Positions 40,540 to 50,198 of a stretch of 64,000 nt of DNA are shown here, piece after piece. The translations under genes were made by a program, and so were the position numbers. How positions within the stretch are numbered: the first letter of the stretch is position 1; each line of letters starts with the position of its first letter. The notes under the pieces were generated by a model. The model was not told where the DNA came from, made no database searches, and was given only the letters and a program-made list of their open reading frames with translations. This DNA comes from Rugosibacter aromaticivorans (lineage in GTDB: Bacteria; Pseudomonadota; Gammaproteobacteria; Burkholderiales; Rhodocyclaceae): positions 1,302,001 to 1,366,000 of the forward strand of contig NZ_CP010554.1 in NCBI RefSeq assembly GCF_000934545.1. The letters run 5' to 3'.

Positions 40540-43341
40540 ATGACGCTGACCGATTTACCCGTCATTCCCTTAGTCGATTTACCCGGCGGCCACGATGTTG
40601 TGGTGCTGTGCCCCACGGCGCGGCTGGCGGCGGAGTTGCGGCGGGCGCATGGCGCGGCGCAGGCGCGCGCCGGGGCGTCGGCATGGCATGCGCTGCTTAG
40701 CGCTACGCCTGCTCAATGGCTGGATCATCTGACCTCGGCGGCGTTGTTGCGTGGTGAGATTTCGCCGTCGGCGTTGCCAGGACGATTTCTTACCTGGTCG
40801 CAAGAGCGCAGTGTGTGGGAGCAAGCGGTAGCGCATGATCTGAGCCCGTCGCCCGGCACGGGTGAGGTGGCTGATTTATTTGATTGCGACGGCATGGCGC
40901 TGGCCGCAGCCGAGGCAGAAAGTGTGCGCCAAGCCTGGCGTATCACCGTGCCAGAGGCGCTGTATACCGAAGAATATCGGGCCTTTTTGCGTTGGCGTGA
41001 TCAGGTGGCAAAAACCTGTGAGCCTGGTCATTGGCACACGGCAGATGCTGCGCTGATATGGCGCATCGCCTGTGTTGAGCAAGGGCTGACAGGTTTGCCC
41101 GCACAGGTGGGCGTCGCCGGTTTCACCGTGCCAGACCCGCTGCACGCCCGTCTCTTTGCGGCGCTTGTGGCGCGTGGTGTGGCGCTGTTTCAGGTGGATT
41201 TCAGCTATGCGGGAGAGACACAAATCCGCGCGGGTGAATGTGTGGATGCGACAGCGGAATGCCATGCCGCAGCGTACTGGGCGCAAGAGATGCTGGCGCA
41301 AAATAAACAGGCCCGTGTGCGGATTGCGGTGGCCGATCTGCCTGCCCGGCGGCATCTGCTAGCCCGTGTACTTGAAGAAGCTTTGCACGCAGAATCGGTA
41401 GATGCGGCAGCGGTAGCAGACGAGCGCGATTATGCCTTTGCGACTGGCATGCCTCTGGCGGCAGAATCGCTGGTGGATGTGGGTTTGCAGTTATTGCAAC
41501 TGGCGGTGCATCCACAGCGCATGGCGCTGGCAGGCGCTGGTGCGTTGTTGTGCGGCCCGGGCTGGTCGGCGGATGACACGGAAGCGGATGCGCGAGCGCA
41601 AGTGGAAGTGGCTTTGCGCAGTCTCTTGCCACCCGAGGTGTCGCTGGAGCGCTGGCAGCGTGCTTTGGTGCGTTGTTTAGTGCGTGATTCAGAAAATAAT
41701 CCCGCGCCGCTGCTAGTGGCGCATACAACCATTTTGCTCGATGCCAGCCGCGATTTTGCACTGTTGCGTCGCCAGTTGCCCAGCGCCTGGGGCGAGCGTT
41801 TTGACGCCTTTTTGCTTGCGCTGGGCTGGCCGGGGCAGCGCGCGCTGTGGCCTGCCGAGCGTGCCGCGTGCGAGGCATTGCGAGAAATTTTGGCGGCCTT
41901 GGCGCAGCTGGATGCGATGCTGGGCACGGTGACGGCCAGTGAGGCGTGGCGGCAGGTGCAGCGCCAGTGTCGCGATGTGCAGTTTCACGCCCCGCGTGAA
42001 CGCCCGGCACGTGTTGAGGTGTGCACGCTGGCGGATGCTGTGGCAGGACCCGTGGATGGTCTGTGGCTCATGGGGATGAATGAAGGCGTGTGGCCCCCTG
42101 CGCCGTATCCGAATCCATTATTGCCCGCCGAATTGCAACGCCGTGCCGGGGTGCCCGCCGCACGCGCTGACAGCCTGACTCTGCAGGCGCAAACCATGCA
42201 AGCGTTGTGGCTGAAGAGCGCCCCGGTGATGGTGTTCTCCTGGGCCGGCAGGGAAGGCGAGAAACAACTCCAGCCTAGTCCGTTGTTGGCCGAGGTGATG
42301 CGCTATCGACAGGATTTCCAGCAGAATTCAGCGCACGCTCTTTCTCCTTCGCCAGAAAACACCCCAATGGAGCAGTTTGAAGATGCGCGCGCGCCGGATG
42401 TCACGGCGGACGAACCTGTCCGTGGCGGCACGGCCTTGTTGCAGGCGCAAGCGCTGTGCCCGGCGTGGGGTTTTTATCGGTTTCGGCTGGGTGCTGCCGC
42501 ATTGCCAACGCCGACTTTCGGGCTCGATGCAAAAACCCGTGGCGCACTGTTGCATCTGGCGTTGGAACATTTCTGGCGCGGTCGCAGTCAGGTTGATTTG
42601 TTGCAGATGTCGGTGCCCGCGTGTGAGGAATTCATTCAACAGGCGGTGAATCACGCGCTGGAAAAATTTCAGCAGCGGGCCATTGAGCCCTTGCCAGCGC
42701 GTCTGGCGCAGTTGGAAGTGGCGCGTTTGCAACGGGTGCTGGCGCGCTGGTTAGCGATTGAAGCGCAGCGCGCGCCGTTTCGGGTGTTGGCTTGCGAGAC
42801 TCGCCATGATCTGGATATTGAAGGCCTGTCGGTGCATGTGGTGGTCGATCGTATTGATGAGCTGAATGATGGCCGTTTGGTGATTATCGATTACAAAAGC
42901 GGACGTAGTGTCAAGGCGGATAGCTGGTCGCAACCGCGTATGGCAGAGCCGCAGCTGCCGATTTACGCTGCGCTGGCTTTTCCTGATCGCGCTGTGGCGG
43001 CTGTCGTGCTGGCGCGCGTGGTGATGGATGAGGCAGGGTTTTCTGGCGTGGCAGAAGAGGCCGGGTTATTGCCCGGCGTCTTTCCGCTAGAAGCCCAACG
43101 GCGGCGCTATGCGGAGGAGGATTTTCCCGATTGGCCTGCGGTACGTGAGCGCTGGGCGGAGCGATTGACCGAGCTGGCGCGCGAAATACGCCACGGCTGT
43201 GCGGCGGTGGTGTTCGAGAACGAAAACGATCTTAAGTATTGTGAAGTCAAACCGTTGTTGCGCGTTGCCGAACGGCAATCGCAATGGGAAAGTGTGAGCC
43301 AGCACAATATGGATCAGAAAAATACGGGGCTCGCACCATGA
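40540..43341 (+). CDS. PD-(D/E)XK nuclease, AddB-like DNA repair protein
   Basis: A 933-aa protein partnering the helicase downstream in an AddAB/RecBCD-like double-strand break processing complex. The N-terminal two-thirds is an inactive helicase-like region; the C-terminal PD-(D/E)XK nuclease shows the D-x(n)-VIIDYKSG motif (about residues 783-790) preceded by a conserved H-L-A-L-E-H helix. No iron-sulfur cysteines as in Bacillus AddB were noticed. The last four bases overlap the helicase ATG, indicating translational coupling. GC-rich like rmuC. Confidence 0.82.
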   Translation: MTLTDLPVIPLVDLPGGHDVVVLCPTARLAAELRRAHGAAQARAGASAWHALLSATPAQWLDHLTSAALLRGEISPSALPGRFLTWSQERSVWEQAVAHDLSPSPGTGEVADLFDCDGMALAAAEAESVRQAWRITVPEALYTEEYRAFLRWRDQVAKTCEPGHWHTADAALIWRIACVEQGLTGLPAQVGVAGFTVPDPLHARLFAALVARGVALFQVDFSYAGETQIRAGECVDATAECHAAAYWAQEMLAQNKQARVRIAVADLPARRHLLARVLEEALHAESVDAAAVADERDYAFATGMPLAAESLVDVGLQLLQLAVHPQRMALAGAGALLCGPGWSADDTEADARAQVEVALRSLLPPEVSLERWQRALVRCLVRDSENNPAPLLVAHTTILLDASRDFALLRRQLPSAWGERFDAFLLALGWPGQRALWPAERAACEALREILAALAQLDAMLGTVTASEAWRQVQRQCRDVQFHAPRERPARVEVCTLADAVAGPVDGLWLMGMNEGVWPPAPYPNPLLPAELQRRAGVPAARADSLTLQAQTMQALWLKSAPVMVFSWAGREGEKQLQPSPLLAEVMRYRQDFQQNSAHALSPSPENTPMEQFEDARAPDVTADEPVRGGTALLQAQALCPAWGFYRFRLGAAALPTPTFGLDAKTRGALLHLALEHFWRGRSQVDLLQMSVPACEEFIQQAVNHALEKFQQRAIEPLPARLAQLEVARLQRVLARWLAIEAQRAPFRVLACETRHDLDIEGLSVHVVVDRIDELNDGRLVIIDYKSGRSVKADSWSQPRMAEPQLPIYAALAFPDRAVAAVVLARVVMDEAGFSGVAEEAGLLPGVFPLEAQRRRYAEEDFPDWPAVRERWAERLTELAREIRHGCAAVVFENENDLKYCEVKPLLRVAERQSQWESVSQHNMDQKNTGLAP

Positions 43342-46300
43342 TCGATGCCTTGCTGCGTGAAGATGAAGACAATCGCCGTCGTGCGTTGGAAATGGATTCC
43401 TTCATTGTCGAGGCACCCGCCGGTGCGGGCAAGACAGAGCTGCTGACACAGCGCTTTCTACGGTTATTGGCCACGGTGGATGAACCGGAAGAAATCATTG
43501 CCATTACCTTCACCCGCAAGGCCGCGGGAGAAATGCGGCAACGCATTCAAGAAAGCCTGCATGCCGCACACGCGGGTGTGATGCCGGATGCCGCACATAA
43601 GCGCATCACCTTCGATCTGGCCTGTAAAGCCCTGGCGCGATCTGCCGAGTGTGGCTGGCAACTGGAAACCCAGCCGGGCCGCCTGCGGCTGACCACCATC
43701 GATGCGCTGTGCGCCAGTCTGGCGCGGCAGATGCCGTTGTTGTCACGCTTTGGGGCGCAGCCCGGCGTGGCAGAGGATGCACGTCACCATTACATTGAGG
43801 CGGCGCGGCGCGCGCTGGATCATCTCGAAGACAATGACGCGCATGCGCAAAAGGTGGCTATCGTACTGGGCTATCTGGATAACGATGTCACGCGTCTGGT
43901 GAACCTGCTCTCCGACATGCTGGCGCGGCGCGAGCAATGGCGCGAGATTGCGCAGCTTGAGCAGCCCGAAGCCGCCATTGAGGACGCGGTTTGTGCGCTG
44001 GTGAATGAAGAGCTGGCACTTATTGCAACCACCTTGAACGACGCCTGGCAAAACCGCTTGATGCCGCTGGCGCGCTTTGCGGCAGCGCGGCTGGCGCAGT
44101 CGGACGATCAATCGGGCGAGGAGAGCGCAACACGGATTCAGCGCTTGCAGGATTGGGCCGAGCCTTTATTGCCCGATGTGACGCAACTTGCCGACTGGCG
44201 TGCGCTGGCTGCTTTGTCGCTGACGCAAAAAAATGAGCCACGCAAAACGGTCACGGTGAAAAACGGATTTCCTGCCGACAAAGAATTCAAGGCACAAAAA
44301 GACGCGATGCTGGCGTTCCTTGCCGCGCTGGATAGCGCAGTGGTGACTGCCTTGCAGCGCATTCGGGATTTACCCCAGGTGGAACACGCGGGTGAGCATT
44401 CGCAAGATGAAATCATCCAGGCACTGGTGGGCTTGATGAAGCTTGCGGCCGCTGAGCTATGGCTGGTGTTCCGCGAAAATGGCGAGGTTGATTTTGGCGA
44501 GCTTTCCGCCCGGGCCATTACCGCATTGGGTGATGAGTTTGACCCCACGGATCTCGGCTTGCGGTTGGATTACCGCATTCGACATTTGCTGGTGGATGAG
44601 TTTCAGGATACCAGCCCGATGCAGATTGAATTGCTCAAACGCTTGACGGCTGGCTGGCAACCGAATGATGGCCGTACGCTGTTTGCCGTGGGTGACCCGA
44701 TGCAATCCATTTATCGTTTTCGCAAAGCCGATGTCGGCTTGTTTTTGCACGTGGCAAAAACGGGGATAGGCGGGTTGCCATTAACGCTACTGCGGTTATC
44801 GCGCAACAACCGGTCGTGCCCGGCGGTGGTGGATTGGATCAATGCGCATTTTCCACCAGTCTTTCCAGCGGCGGATGAGCCCTTGCGCGGCGAGATTGCC
44901 TATCGTCCCTTCGTTGCAACGCGGGAAACCTTGCCCCAGGCTGGCGTCAGCGTGCATCTTGTGGCGGTCGATCAATCAGCTGATGGCGAGACCGTCGCGC
45001 GACATGAAGCGCAAAAGATGATCGCGTTGATCAGCGAGGAATGGCGGCAAGATCCGCAACGGCAGATTGCTGTTTTAGTGCGCGCGCGGGACCATTTGGC
45101 GGCGCTGGTCACCGCGTTGCGGCAACACACTGACTGGCATTTTTCTGCCGTGGATATCGAGCCTTTAGTGGGGCGGCAGATCGTGCAGGATTTGATTGCG
45201 CTCACGCGTGCCTTGCACCATCGAGGCGACAGGCTGAACTGGCTGGCGATTTTGCGCGCACCGTGGTGCGGATTAACTTTGGCCGATTTATTTGCCTTGG
45301 CGGGTGACGATCACACGGCGACGATCTGGTCGTTAATGAATGATGCCCGGCGCGTTGCGCGCTTGAGTGCAGATGGCCAGCTGCGCGTGCAGTTTATGCA
45401 GTCTGTGTTGACCGGAGCGTTGGCAGGGCAGGGGCGGCAGCGACGGCGGGCGTGGGTTGAAAATGTCTGGCAGCAGCTCGGCGGACCGCAGTGTCTTATA
45501 AGCGAAAATGCGCAGGCAAATAGACTTCAGGATGCCTATGCTTTCTTCAATCGGCTGGATACACTCGATGCGGCTGGGCGCTTTGCAGTGGACAGCCTGG
45601 AGGACGACATGGCGGCGCTTTTTGCGGCAGTCGATGCAGCGGCGGATGGACGGTTACAGCTGATGACCATTCATAAATCCAAGGGGCTGGAATTTGATAC
45701 GGTGATTTTGCCGGGACTGCATAAAAAATCCTCTGGCCGTGATGCGCCCTTGTTGGCGTGGGATACCTTTGCTTTGACTTCTGGCGAGCGGCTGGTCGCC
45801 GCGCCAGTGAACGCACGGCGTGCGAACAAGGCGGAACCGACGGTATATGACTTCCTGCAAAAACTGGAGCAGGAACGCAAAAGTAACGAAGAAGCGCGGG
45901 TGCTGTATGTCGCTGCCACCCGCGCAGTGCGCCGCCTGCATCTGGTGGCGGGTGTGTGGGCGGGCAAAGAGGGGACGCCAGGAGATGGGGCAGAGCTCGC
46001 TCCACCGTTGGCGGGAACACCGCTAGGCCGCTTGTGGCTGACATTGAGTGCGTCAAAACTATCTCTCGGAGAGGAAGACCGATCAGCAGTTGTTCAGAAT
46101 GTATGGGCTAATGCATCCGATTTTGACACTGATGTGGCCAGCGATGTGGCCAGCGATCTTGCCACCTTTGTGCCACAGCTGGTTCGGCAGAAAAATCTGC
46201 CAGTGCGCATGCTTAAGCCTGATTCGTCAGTATTGTCCGCATTGTCTCCGCCACTAACGCCGCCAAACACCACTGATACCTTCGCGCAGGAAACAACCAC

Positions 46301-46862
46301 AGATGCCCTGGCCGCCGCGCTTGGCACGCTCACCCATGCGTGCCTTGAACAAATGGCGGGTCAGGTGGATGTGTGGGATGAGGCGCGTCTGAATGGTTTA
46401 CAGCCCGCCGCTGAAAGCTGGCTTGCCAGCCGTGGTTGGGCGCCTGCCGAGGCCAGCCGTGGCGCGGCGCGCGTGGTGGCGATGCTGCGTACAGCGGTGA
46501 CTAGCGAAGCGGGCCGCTGGTTGCTGGCGGCGCATGAAAACGCGGCGGCTGAATTGGCGCTCTCAAAAGTCGGTGCTACGGATACGGCAGAATCGTTGGG
46601 TTCGATGGAAACGCGGGTGGTTGATCGCACGTTTACTGACAGCGGTGTGCGCTGGATCATCGACTATAAAACGGCTGACCTTGGCCCGCAGCCGAGTGAG
46701 GCGCAGTTTGCCGCTCACGCCGAGCGTTTTCGCGCCCAACTGGAAAGATATTCGCACCTCTTTAAAGGGGAGAACTTGCCGCAGCAACTGGGTATTTTTT
46801 ATGTGGCGCATGGCAGGCTGGTTCGGCTTGCGCACCATTTATGTAGTGCTGCGGGTGATTGA
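43338..46862 (+). CDS. UvrD/Rep-type helicase-nuclease, AddA-like
   Basis: A 1174-aa superfamily I helicase with a C-terminal nuclease. Walker A is EAPAGAGKTELLTQRFL near residue 25, then ITFTRKAAGEMRQRI, a DEFQDTSPMQ Walker B near residue 425, GDPMQSIYRFRKAD and VTxxTIHKSKGLEFD-like QLMTIHKSKGLEFDTVI. The C-terminal nuclease motif is WIIDYKTAD. The start ATG at 43338 overlaps the AddB-like stop; the frame open from 43284 lies inside that gene. A near-copy of the dispersed repeat lies at 46566-46589. Confidence 0.88.
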   Translation: MIDALLREDEDNRRRALEMDSFIVEAPAGAGKTELLTQRFLRLLATVDEPEEIIAITFTRKAAGEMRQRIQESLHAAHAGVMPDAAHKRITFDLACKALARSAECGWQLETQPGRLRLTTIDALCASLARQMPLLSRFGAQPGVAEDARHHYIEAARRALDHLEDNDAHAQKVAIVLGYLDNDVTRLVNLLSDMLARREQWREIAQLEQPEAAIEDAVCALVNEELALIATTLNDAWQNRLMPLARFAAARLAQSDDQSGEESATRIQRLQDWAEPLLPDVTQLADWRALAALSLTQKNEPRKTVTVKNGFPADKEFKAQKDAMLAFLAALDSAVVTALQRIRDLPQVEHAGEHSQDEIIQALVGLMKLAAAELWLVFRENGEVDFGELSARAITALGDEFDPTDLGLRLDYRIRHLLVDEFQDTSPMQIELLKRLTAGWQPNDGRTLFAVGDPMQSIYRFRKADVGLFLHVAKTGIGGLPLTLLRLSRNNRSCPAVVDWINAHFPPVFPAADEPLRGEIAYRPFVATRETLPQAGVSVHLVAVDQSADGETVARHEAQKMIALISEEWRQDPQRQIAVLVRARDHLAALVTALRQHTDWHFSAVDIEPLVGRQIVQDLIALTRALHHRGDRLNWLAILRAPWCGLTLADLFALAGDDHTATIWSLMNDARRVARLSADGQLRVQFMQSVLTGALAGQGRQRRRAWVENVWQQLGGPQCLISENAQANRLQDAYAFFNRLDTLDAAGRFAVDSLEDDMAALFAAVDAAADGRLQLMTIHKSKGLEFDTVILPGLHKKSSGRDAPLLAWDTFALTSGERLVAAPVNARRANKAEPTVYDFLQKLEQERKSNEEARVLYVAATRAVRRLHLVAGVWAGKEGTPGDGAELAPPLAGTPLGRLWLTLSASKLSLGEEDRSAVVQNVWANASDFDTDVASDVASDLATFVPQLVRQKNLPVRMLKPDSSVLSALSPPLTPPNTTDTFAQETTTDALAAALGTLTHACLEQMAGQVDVWDEARLNGLQPAAESWLASRGWAPAEASRGAARVVAMLRTAVTSEAGRWLLAAHENAAAELALSKVGATDTAESLGSMETRVVDRTFTDSGVRWIIDYKTADLGPQPSEAQFAAHAERFRAQLERYSHLFKGENLPQQLGIFYVAHGRLVRLAHHLCSAAGD
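46566..46589 (+). repeat. Dispersed repeat, coding near-copy in the addA-like gene
   Basis: AAAAGTCGGTGCT then ACGGATACGGC, with one or two changes in the centre compared with other copies. Confidence 0.35.
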
Positions 46863-46907
46863 TCTTTTGTAAGAAGCAAAGTATCATGATTTAGTCAGTA
46901 ATAATAA

Positions 46908-46919
46908 AAAACATGTTTT
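46908..46919. promoter_or_regulatory. AAAACATGTTTT palindrome upstream of the second Rieske block
   Basis: A perfect 12-bp palindrome in a very AT-rich 145-bp gap that must hold the promoter of the 47008 operon. No FNR box is present here. A regulator binding site is possible, unproven. Confidence 0.3.
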
Positions 46920-47007
46920 AAAACAGACATTATTTGTTTTTGAGATTTTGTCTATAGATAGCTAAAATAATAGTCGCTTTGACGCCCATAAAAAAGGAGA
47001 TACTGCA

Positions 47008-48375
47008 ATGAAAATTGAAAAATTCAAGGACAACGGTCGCTATGACAGTTACATGAATCTTGACGAAGGCTGGCTGGATCGTCGCGTGTTCTGGGAGCAA
47101 GCCATTTACGATCGCGAAATGGAACAGATTTTTGCCCGCTGCTGGTTGTTCGTCGCGCATGAGTCGCAAATTCCAAATCCCGGCGATTTTCTCACCACTT
47201 ACATGGGTGAAGATGGCGTCATCGTTTGCCGCCAAAAAGATAACGCCGTTAAAGTGTTTCTCAATTCCTGTCCGCACCGTGGCAACAAGGTCAGTTTTGC
47301 CGACATTGGGAATACCCGTCGTTTTGTGTGCAACTACCACGGCTGGGGCTTTGATACGGCTGGCACACTCATGGGCATGCATGAAGAGTACTGCTACGAT
47401 GCCGGTGATATTGATAAATCCCAGTGGGGTTTGAAACAGGTCGCTAAAGTCGGTAATTACAAGGGTCTGATTTTTGCCACGTTCGATGAGGCCGCCCCCA
47501 GCCTGGAAGATTATCTCGGTGATTTCCGCTGGTATCTCGACATGCTGCTCGATAATGAAGAAGGCGGCACGGAACTCATCGGCGGCTGTATCAAGTCCGT
47601 CATTGGCGCTAACTGGAAGTTCGGCGTGGAGAACTTTATTGGGGATGCCTATCACGCCGGTTGGACACACGATTCGGGCACGCGTGCCATGAATAATGGC
47701 CAGCCTTTCCCGGCGATCGACATGAAGAACTCATACCACGCTAGCATGAATGGTCACGGCTGGGAATTCGGCACCGAAGGCATGGGTGATATCGTTCTTC
47801 TTGGGCGGCCAAAAGTAATGGAGTATTACAATAAAATTCGCCCCAAAATGGCCGAACGCCTGGGTGAAATGCGCTCGAAGATTTTTGGCTCAGTAGCCTC
47901 CGCGTCGATTTTCCCGAATGTCTCGTTCCTGCCGGGCATTTCAACCTTCCGCCAGTGGATGCCCAAAGGGCCGACGCAGTTTGAATTGCGCACATGGGTC
48001 ATCGTCAACAAGAATATGCCGGATGACATCAAAAACGAGATCACCAAAGGCGTCATGCAAACGTTTGGCCCAGGCGGCGCGTTTGAAATGGACGATGGTG
48101 AAAACTGGGAAAACTGCACGCAGACCAACCGTGGCGTAGTGACCCGTCGGGAAAAGCTGCATTACCGCAGCGGCATCAGCCGCCGCATTGAGCATCCCGA
48201 ATTGCCGGGTATTGTGTATCAAGGCCAATATAACGACGCTAACCAGCGCAATATGTATCAGCGTTGGCTGGACTTGATGAATGCGGAAAGCTGGAAAGAC
48301 GTGCCAGAACGGTATTCGCCCCGTTTAAACAGGAAAGAGACCATGGGCCCTAAAGCCGGGCTTAAAGCCGCTTGA
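47008..48375 (+). CDS. Rieske dioxygenase alpha subunit 6 (toluene/biphenyl/PAH family)
   Basis: Large subunit of 455 aa. Rieske ligands C88, H90, C108, H111; iron ligands D213, H216, H221; the third ligand lies in FEMDDGENWENC. Its N-terminus (about 10 residues longer than the naphthalene type) and the FATFDEAAPSLEDYLGDFRWYLDMLLDNEEGG segment place it near the naphthalene/PAH alphas but divergent from alpha 1 and alpha 5. It starts behind AAAAAGGAG. The beta gene follows after 42 bp and a XylM-like hydroxylase after that. No ferredoxin or reductase is present. Confidence 0.9.
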   Translation: MKIEKFKDNGRYDSYMNLDEGWLDRRVFWEQAIYDREMEQIFARCWLFVAHESQIPNPGDFLTTYMGEDGVIVCRQKDNAVKVFLNSCPHRGNKVSFADIGNTRRFVCNYHGWGFDTAGTLMGMHEEYCYDAGDIDKSQWGLKQVAKVGNYKGLIFATFDEAAPSLEDYLGDFRWYLDMLLDNEEGGTELIGGCIKSVIGANWKFGVENFIGDAYHAGWTHDSGTRAMNNGQPFPAIDMKNSYHASMNGHGWEFGTEGMGDIVLLGRPKVMEYYNKIRPKMAERLGEMRSKIFGSVASASIFPNVSFLPGISTFRQWMPKGPTQFELRTWVIVNKNMPDDIKNEITKGVMQTFGPGGAFEMDDGENWENCTQTNRGVVTRREKLHYRSGISRRIEHPELPGIVYQGQYNDANQRNMYQRWLDLMNAESWKDVPERYSPRLNRKETMGPKAGLKAA

Positions 48376-48417
48376 GTCTTATTCCTCCATGTCTATCTAG
48401 TCCAAGAAAGAGTCACA

Positions 48418-48924
48418 ATGAATCTGGAAATTATCAAAACGATCGAACAGACCTTGTACCGTGAAGCCCGGTTGCTTGACCAGGAGCGCTATAAAGAATG
48501 GGTCGGCATGCTGACAGACGATATTCACTATCACATGCCCGGTATTGAAACCCGTTATCGCCGTGACAAAACAGAGCAGGTGCATGATCTGACCCGCATG
48601 GCGTTTTACAACGACAATCTGGAAGACCTTAAAAAACGGCTGCGGCGTCTTGAAACGGGGACTGCCTGGTCAGAGGATCCGGCCACGCGTTACACGCATC
48701 TGATTACCAACATCGAAGTGGTGCCGACGGAGAAAGAAGACGAAGTGCTGGTTTATTCAAACTTTCTGGCCTATCGAAATCGGAACGAAAAAGATCAGGA
48801 CACCCTGATTGGTAATCGTGAAGACATTTGGCGTAAAACAGCCGAAGGCTACAAGCTGGCCAAACGTCTCATCATTCTCAAGCAAAATGTTTTGTTGAGC
48901 AAAAACCTCAACATATATTTGTAG
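48418..48924 (+). CDS. Rieske dioxygenase beta subunit 6
   Basis: A 168-aa small subunit with EQTLYREARLLDQERYKEWVGML, YHMPGIETRYRRDK, RYTHLITNIEVV, GNREDIWRKT and the terminal KNLNIYL typical of beta chains of biphenyl/toluene/naphthalene oxygenases. It lies between alpha 6 and the XylM-like gene, all on one strand and closely spaced. Confidence 0.9.
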   Translation: MNLEIIKTIEQTLYREARLLDQERYKEWVGMLTDDIHYHMPGIETRYRRDKTEQVHDLTRMAFYNDNLEDLKKRLRRLETGTAWSEDPATRYTHLITNIEVVPTEKEDEVLVYSNFLAYRNRNEKDQDTLIGNREDIWRKTAEGYKLAKRLIILKQNVLLSKNLNIYL

Positions 48925-48949
48925 ATTTTTTGCAGGGAGGAAAACCATC

Positions 48950-50056
48950 ATGTTTGATTATCTTCGCTACTATGTTGTCTCATTAATGCTGATCATAGGT
49001 ATTGCCGGTTTTATTCTGGGCGGATATTGGATGTGGGCAGGGATTGGTACGTATGTCGCGCTATTCGTGCTGGCGCTTTTTTCTGGACGTGACTATCAGT
49101 TAAGGAAAATCAAGCATCCGATGCTGGCCGATATTCCGTTGTATCTGCATCTGGTACTCATGGTGACCCTGTTTGGTGCTTTTGCCTGGCGGGTGGGTGC
49201 CGGGGTAGGCCTGCCCGCTGGTTGGCCAACGGTGGTGGCCCTGATTGGCGGGATCGCCAGCCTGGTTTGGCTTTCGGTTGCACCGAATGTGCCTGTGGCC
49301 CATGAGTTGATGCACCGGCGCGATGCCTTTTCGCGTGGGGTCGCTATGGTGATGTGTGCTTTCTTTGCCGATCCCAACCGCGATGTGCCCCATCTCACCG
49401 TGCACCATCTGGATTTTGATACGCCAGCGGATGGTGATACGGCGTACCGTGGAGAAAATGCCTACACCTTCATGTGGCGTTGCACGAAGCACAATTACCA
49501 AATGCTCTGGGCTAATGAAAATAAAAGAAGACGTGCGCTGGGCGCACCGTTTTTCTCGATGAAAAACATGATCATCTGGGAAGTCTTGCTCACTTTATTG
49601 ATTCCTTTGGGTGCTTATTTTCTCGGTGGTTGGCTGGCCGCTGCCTTGGTCTTTACAGCGCAGATCATCGCCAAATTTGCGCTTGAAGCGCTTAACTATT
49701 TGCAACACTATGGGTTGATACGCGTCCCAGGAGCGCCGGTGGAGGTTCAGCACACGTGGAATCATCTGAATTGGTGGGATCGTGTTGTTGGCTATGAAAT
49801 CACTAATCATATTGATCATCATCGCGACGGTTTTATGCGTTTTGATGAGCTTCGCCCGCACCCCAATGCGCCGCAAATGCCCAACATTTTTGTGTGTGCG
49901 ATCAGTGCATTTATCCCGCCGCTATGGTTTAAAGCGATTGCGATGCCCCGCCTGAAAAACTGGGATTTAAACTTTGCCAGCCCGGCAGAACGGGCGCTGG
50001 CACGTGAAGCGAATCGTCGTGCTGGTTGGCCAGACTGGCTTGCTGACGCAAGTTAG
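48950..50056 (+). CDS. XylM/AlkB-type membrane diiron hydroxylase, second copy
   Basis: A 368-aa integral-membrane hydroxylase paralogous to the one at 5268-6407. Both begin with a DYLRYY segment and share HELMHRR, LEALNYLQHYG, NHIDHHRDGF and a C-terminal NWDL-type FASPAER..AREANRRAGWPDW. In this copy the second histidine box reads HLTVHHLDFDTPADGD. It starts behind GGGAGGAAAACC, 25 bp after beta 6, so a ring dioxygenase and a methyl or alkyl hydroxylase are co-expressed. No XylA-like reductase is nearby. Confidence 0.87.
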   Translation: MFDYLRYYVVSLMLIIGIAGFILGGYWMWAGIGTYVALFVLALFSGRDYQLRKIKHPMLADIPLYLHLVLMVTLFGAFAWRVGAGVGLPAGWPTVVALIGGIASLVWLSVAPNVPVAHELMHRRDAFSRGVAMVMCAFFADPNRDVPHLTVHHLDFDTPADGDTAYRGENAYTFMWRCTKHNYQMLWANENKRRRALGAPFFSMKNMIIWEVLLTLLIPLGAYFLGGWLAAALVFTAQIIAKFALEALNYLQHYGLIRVPGAPVEVQHTWNHLNWWDRVVGYEITNHIDHHRDGFMRFDELRPHPNAPQMPNIFVCAISAFIPPLWFKAIAMPRLKNWDLNFASPAERALAREANRRAGWPDWLADAS

Positions 50057-50136
50057 GTCTTTAGTCAAGGATCTAATCTATATAGTAGCGTCCCTTAATT
50101 TTGGCAGCTGAAATAGGGTGACCGGAATTAATTGTC

Positions 50137-50187
50137 CCATCGCAAAAGCCATTGTTGTGTAAATCACGGCGATGGTTTTTGTTTTTG
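50137..50187 (+). terminator. Terminator-like hairpin after the second aromatic block
   Basis: CCATCGC (50137-50143) pairs with GCGATGG (50169-50175), followed by a T-rich run. The loop is long (25 bases), so confidence is moderate. Confidence 0.5.
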
Positions 50188-50198
50188 CGGTGATTTGA

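Noticed and set aside
41201..42010. 269-codon minus-strand frame inside the AddB-like gene
   Set aside because: Proline/alanine/arginine-rich low-complexity translation typical of antisense of a GC-rich gene.
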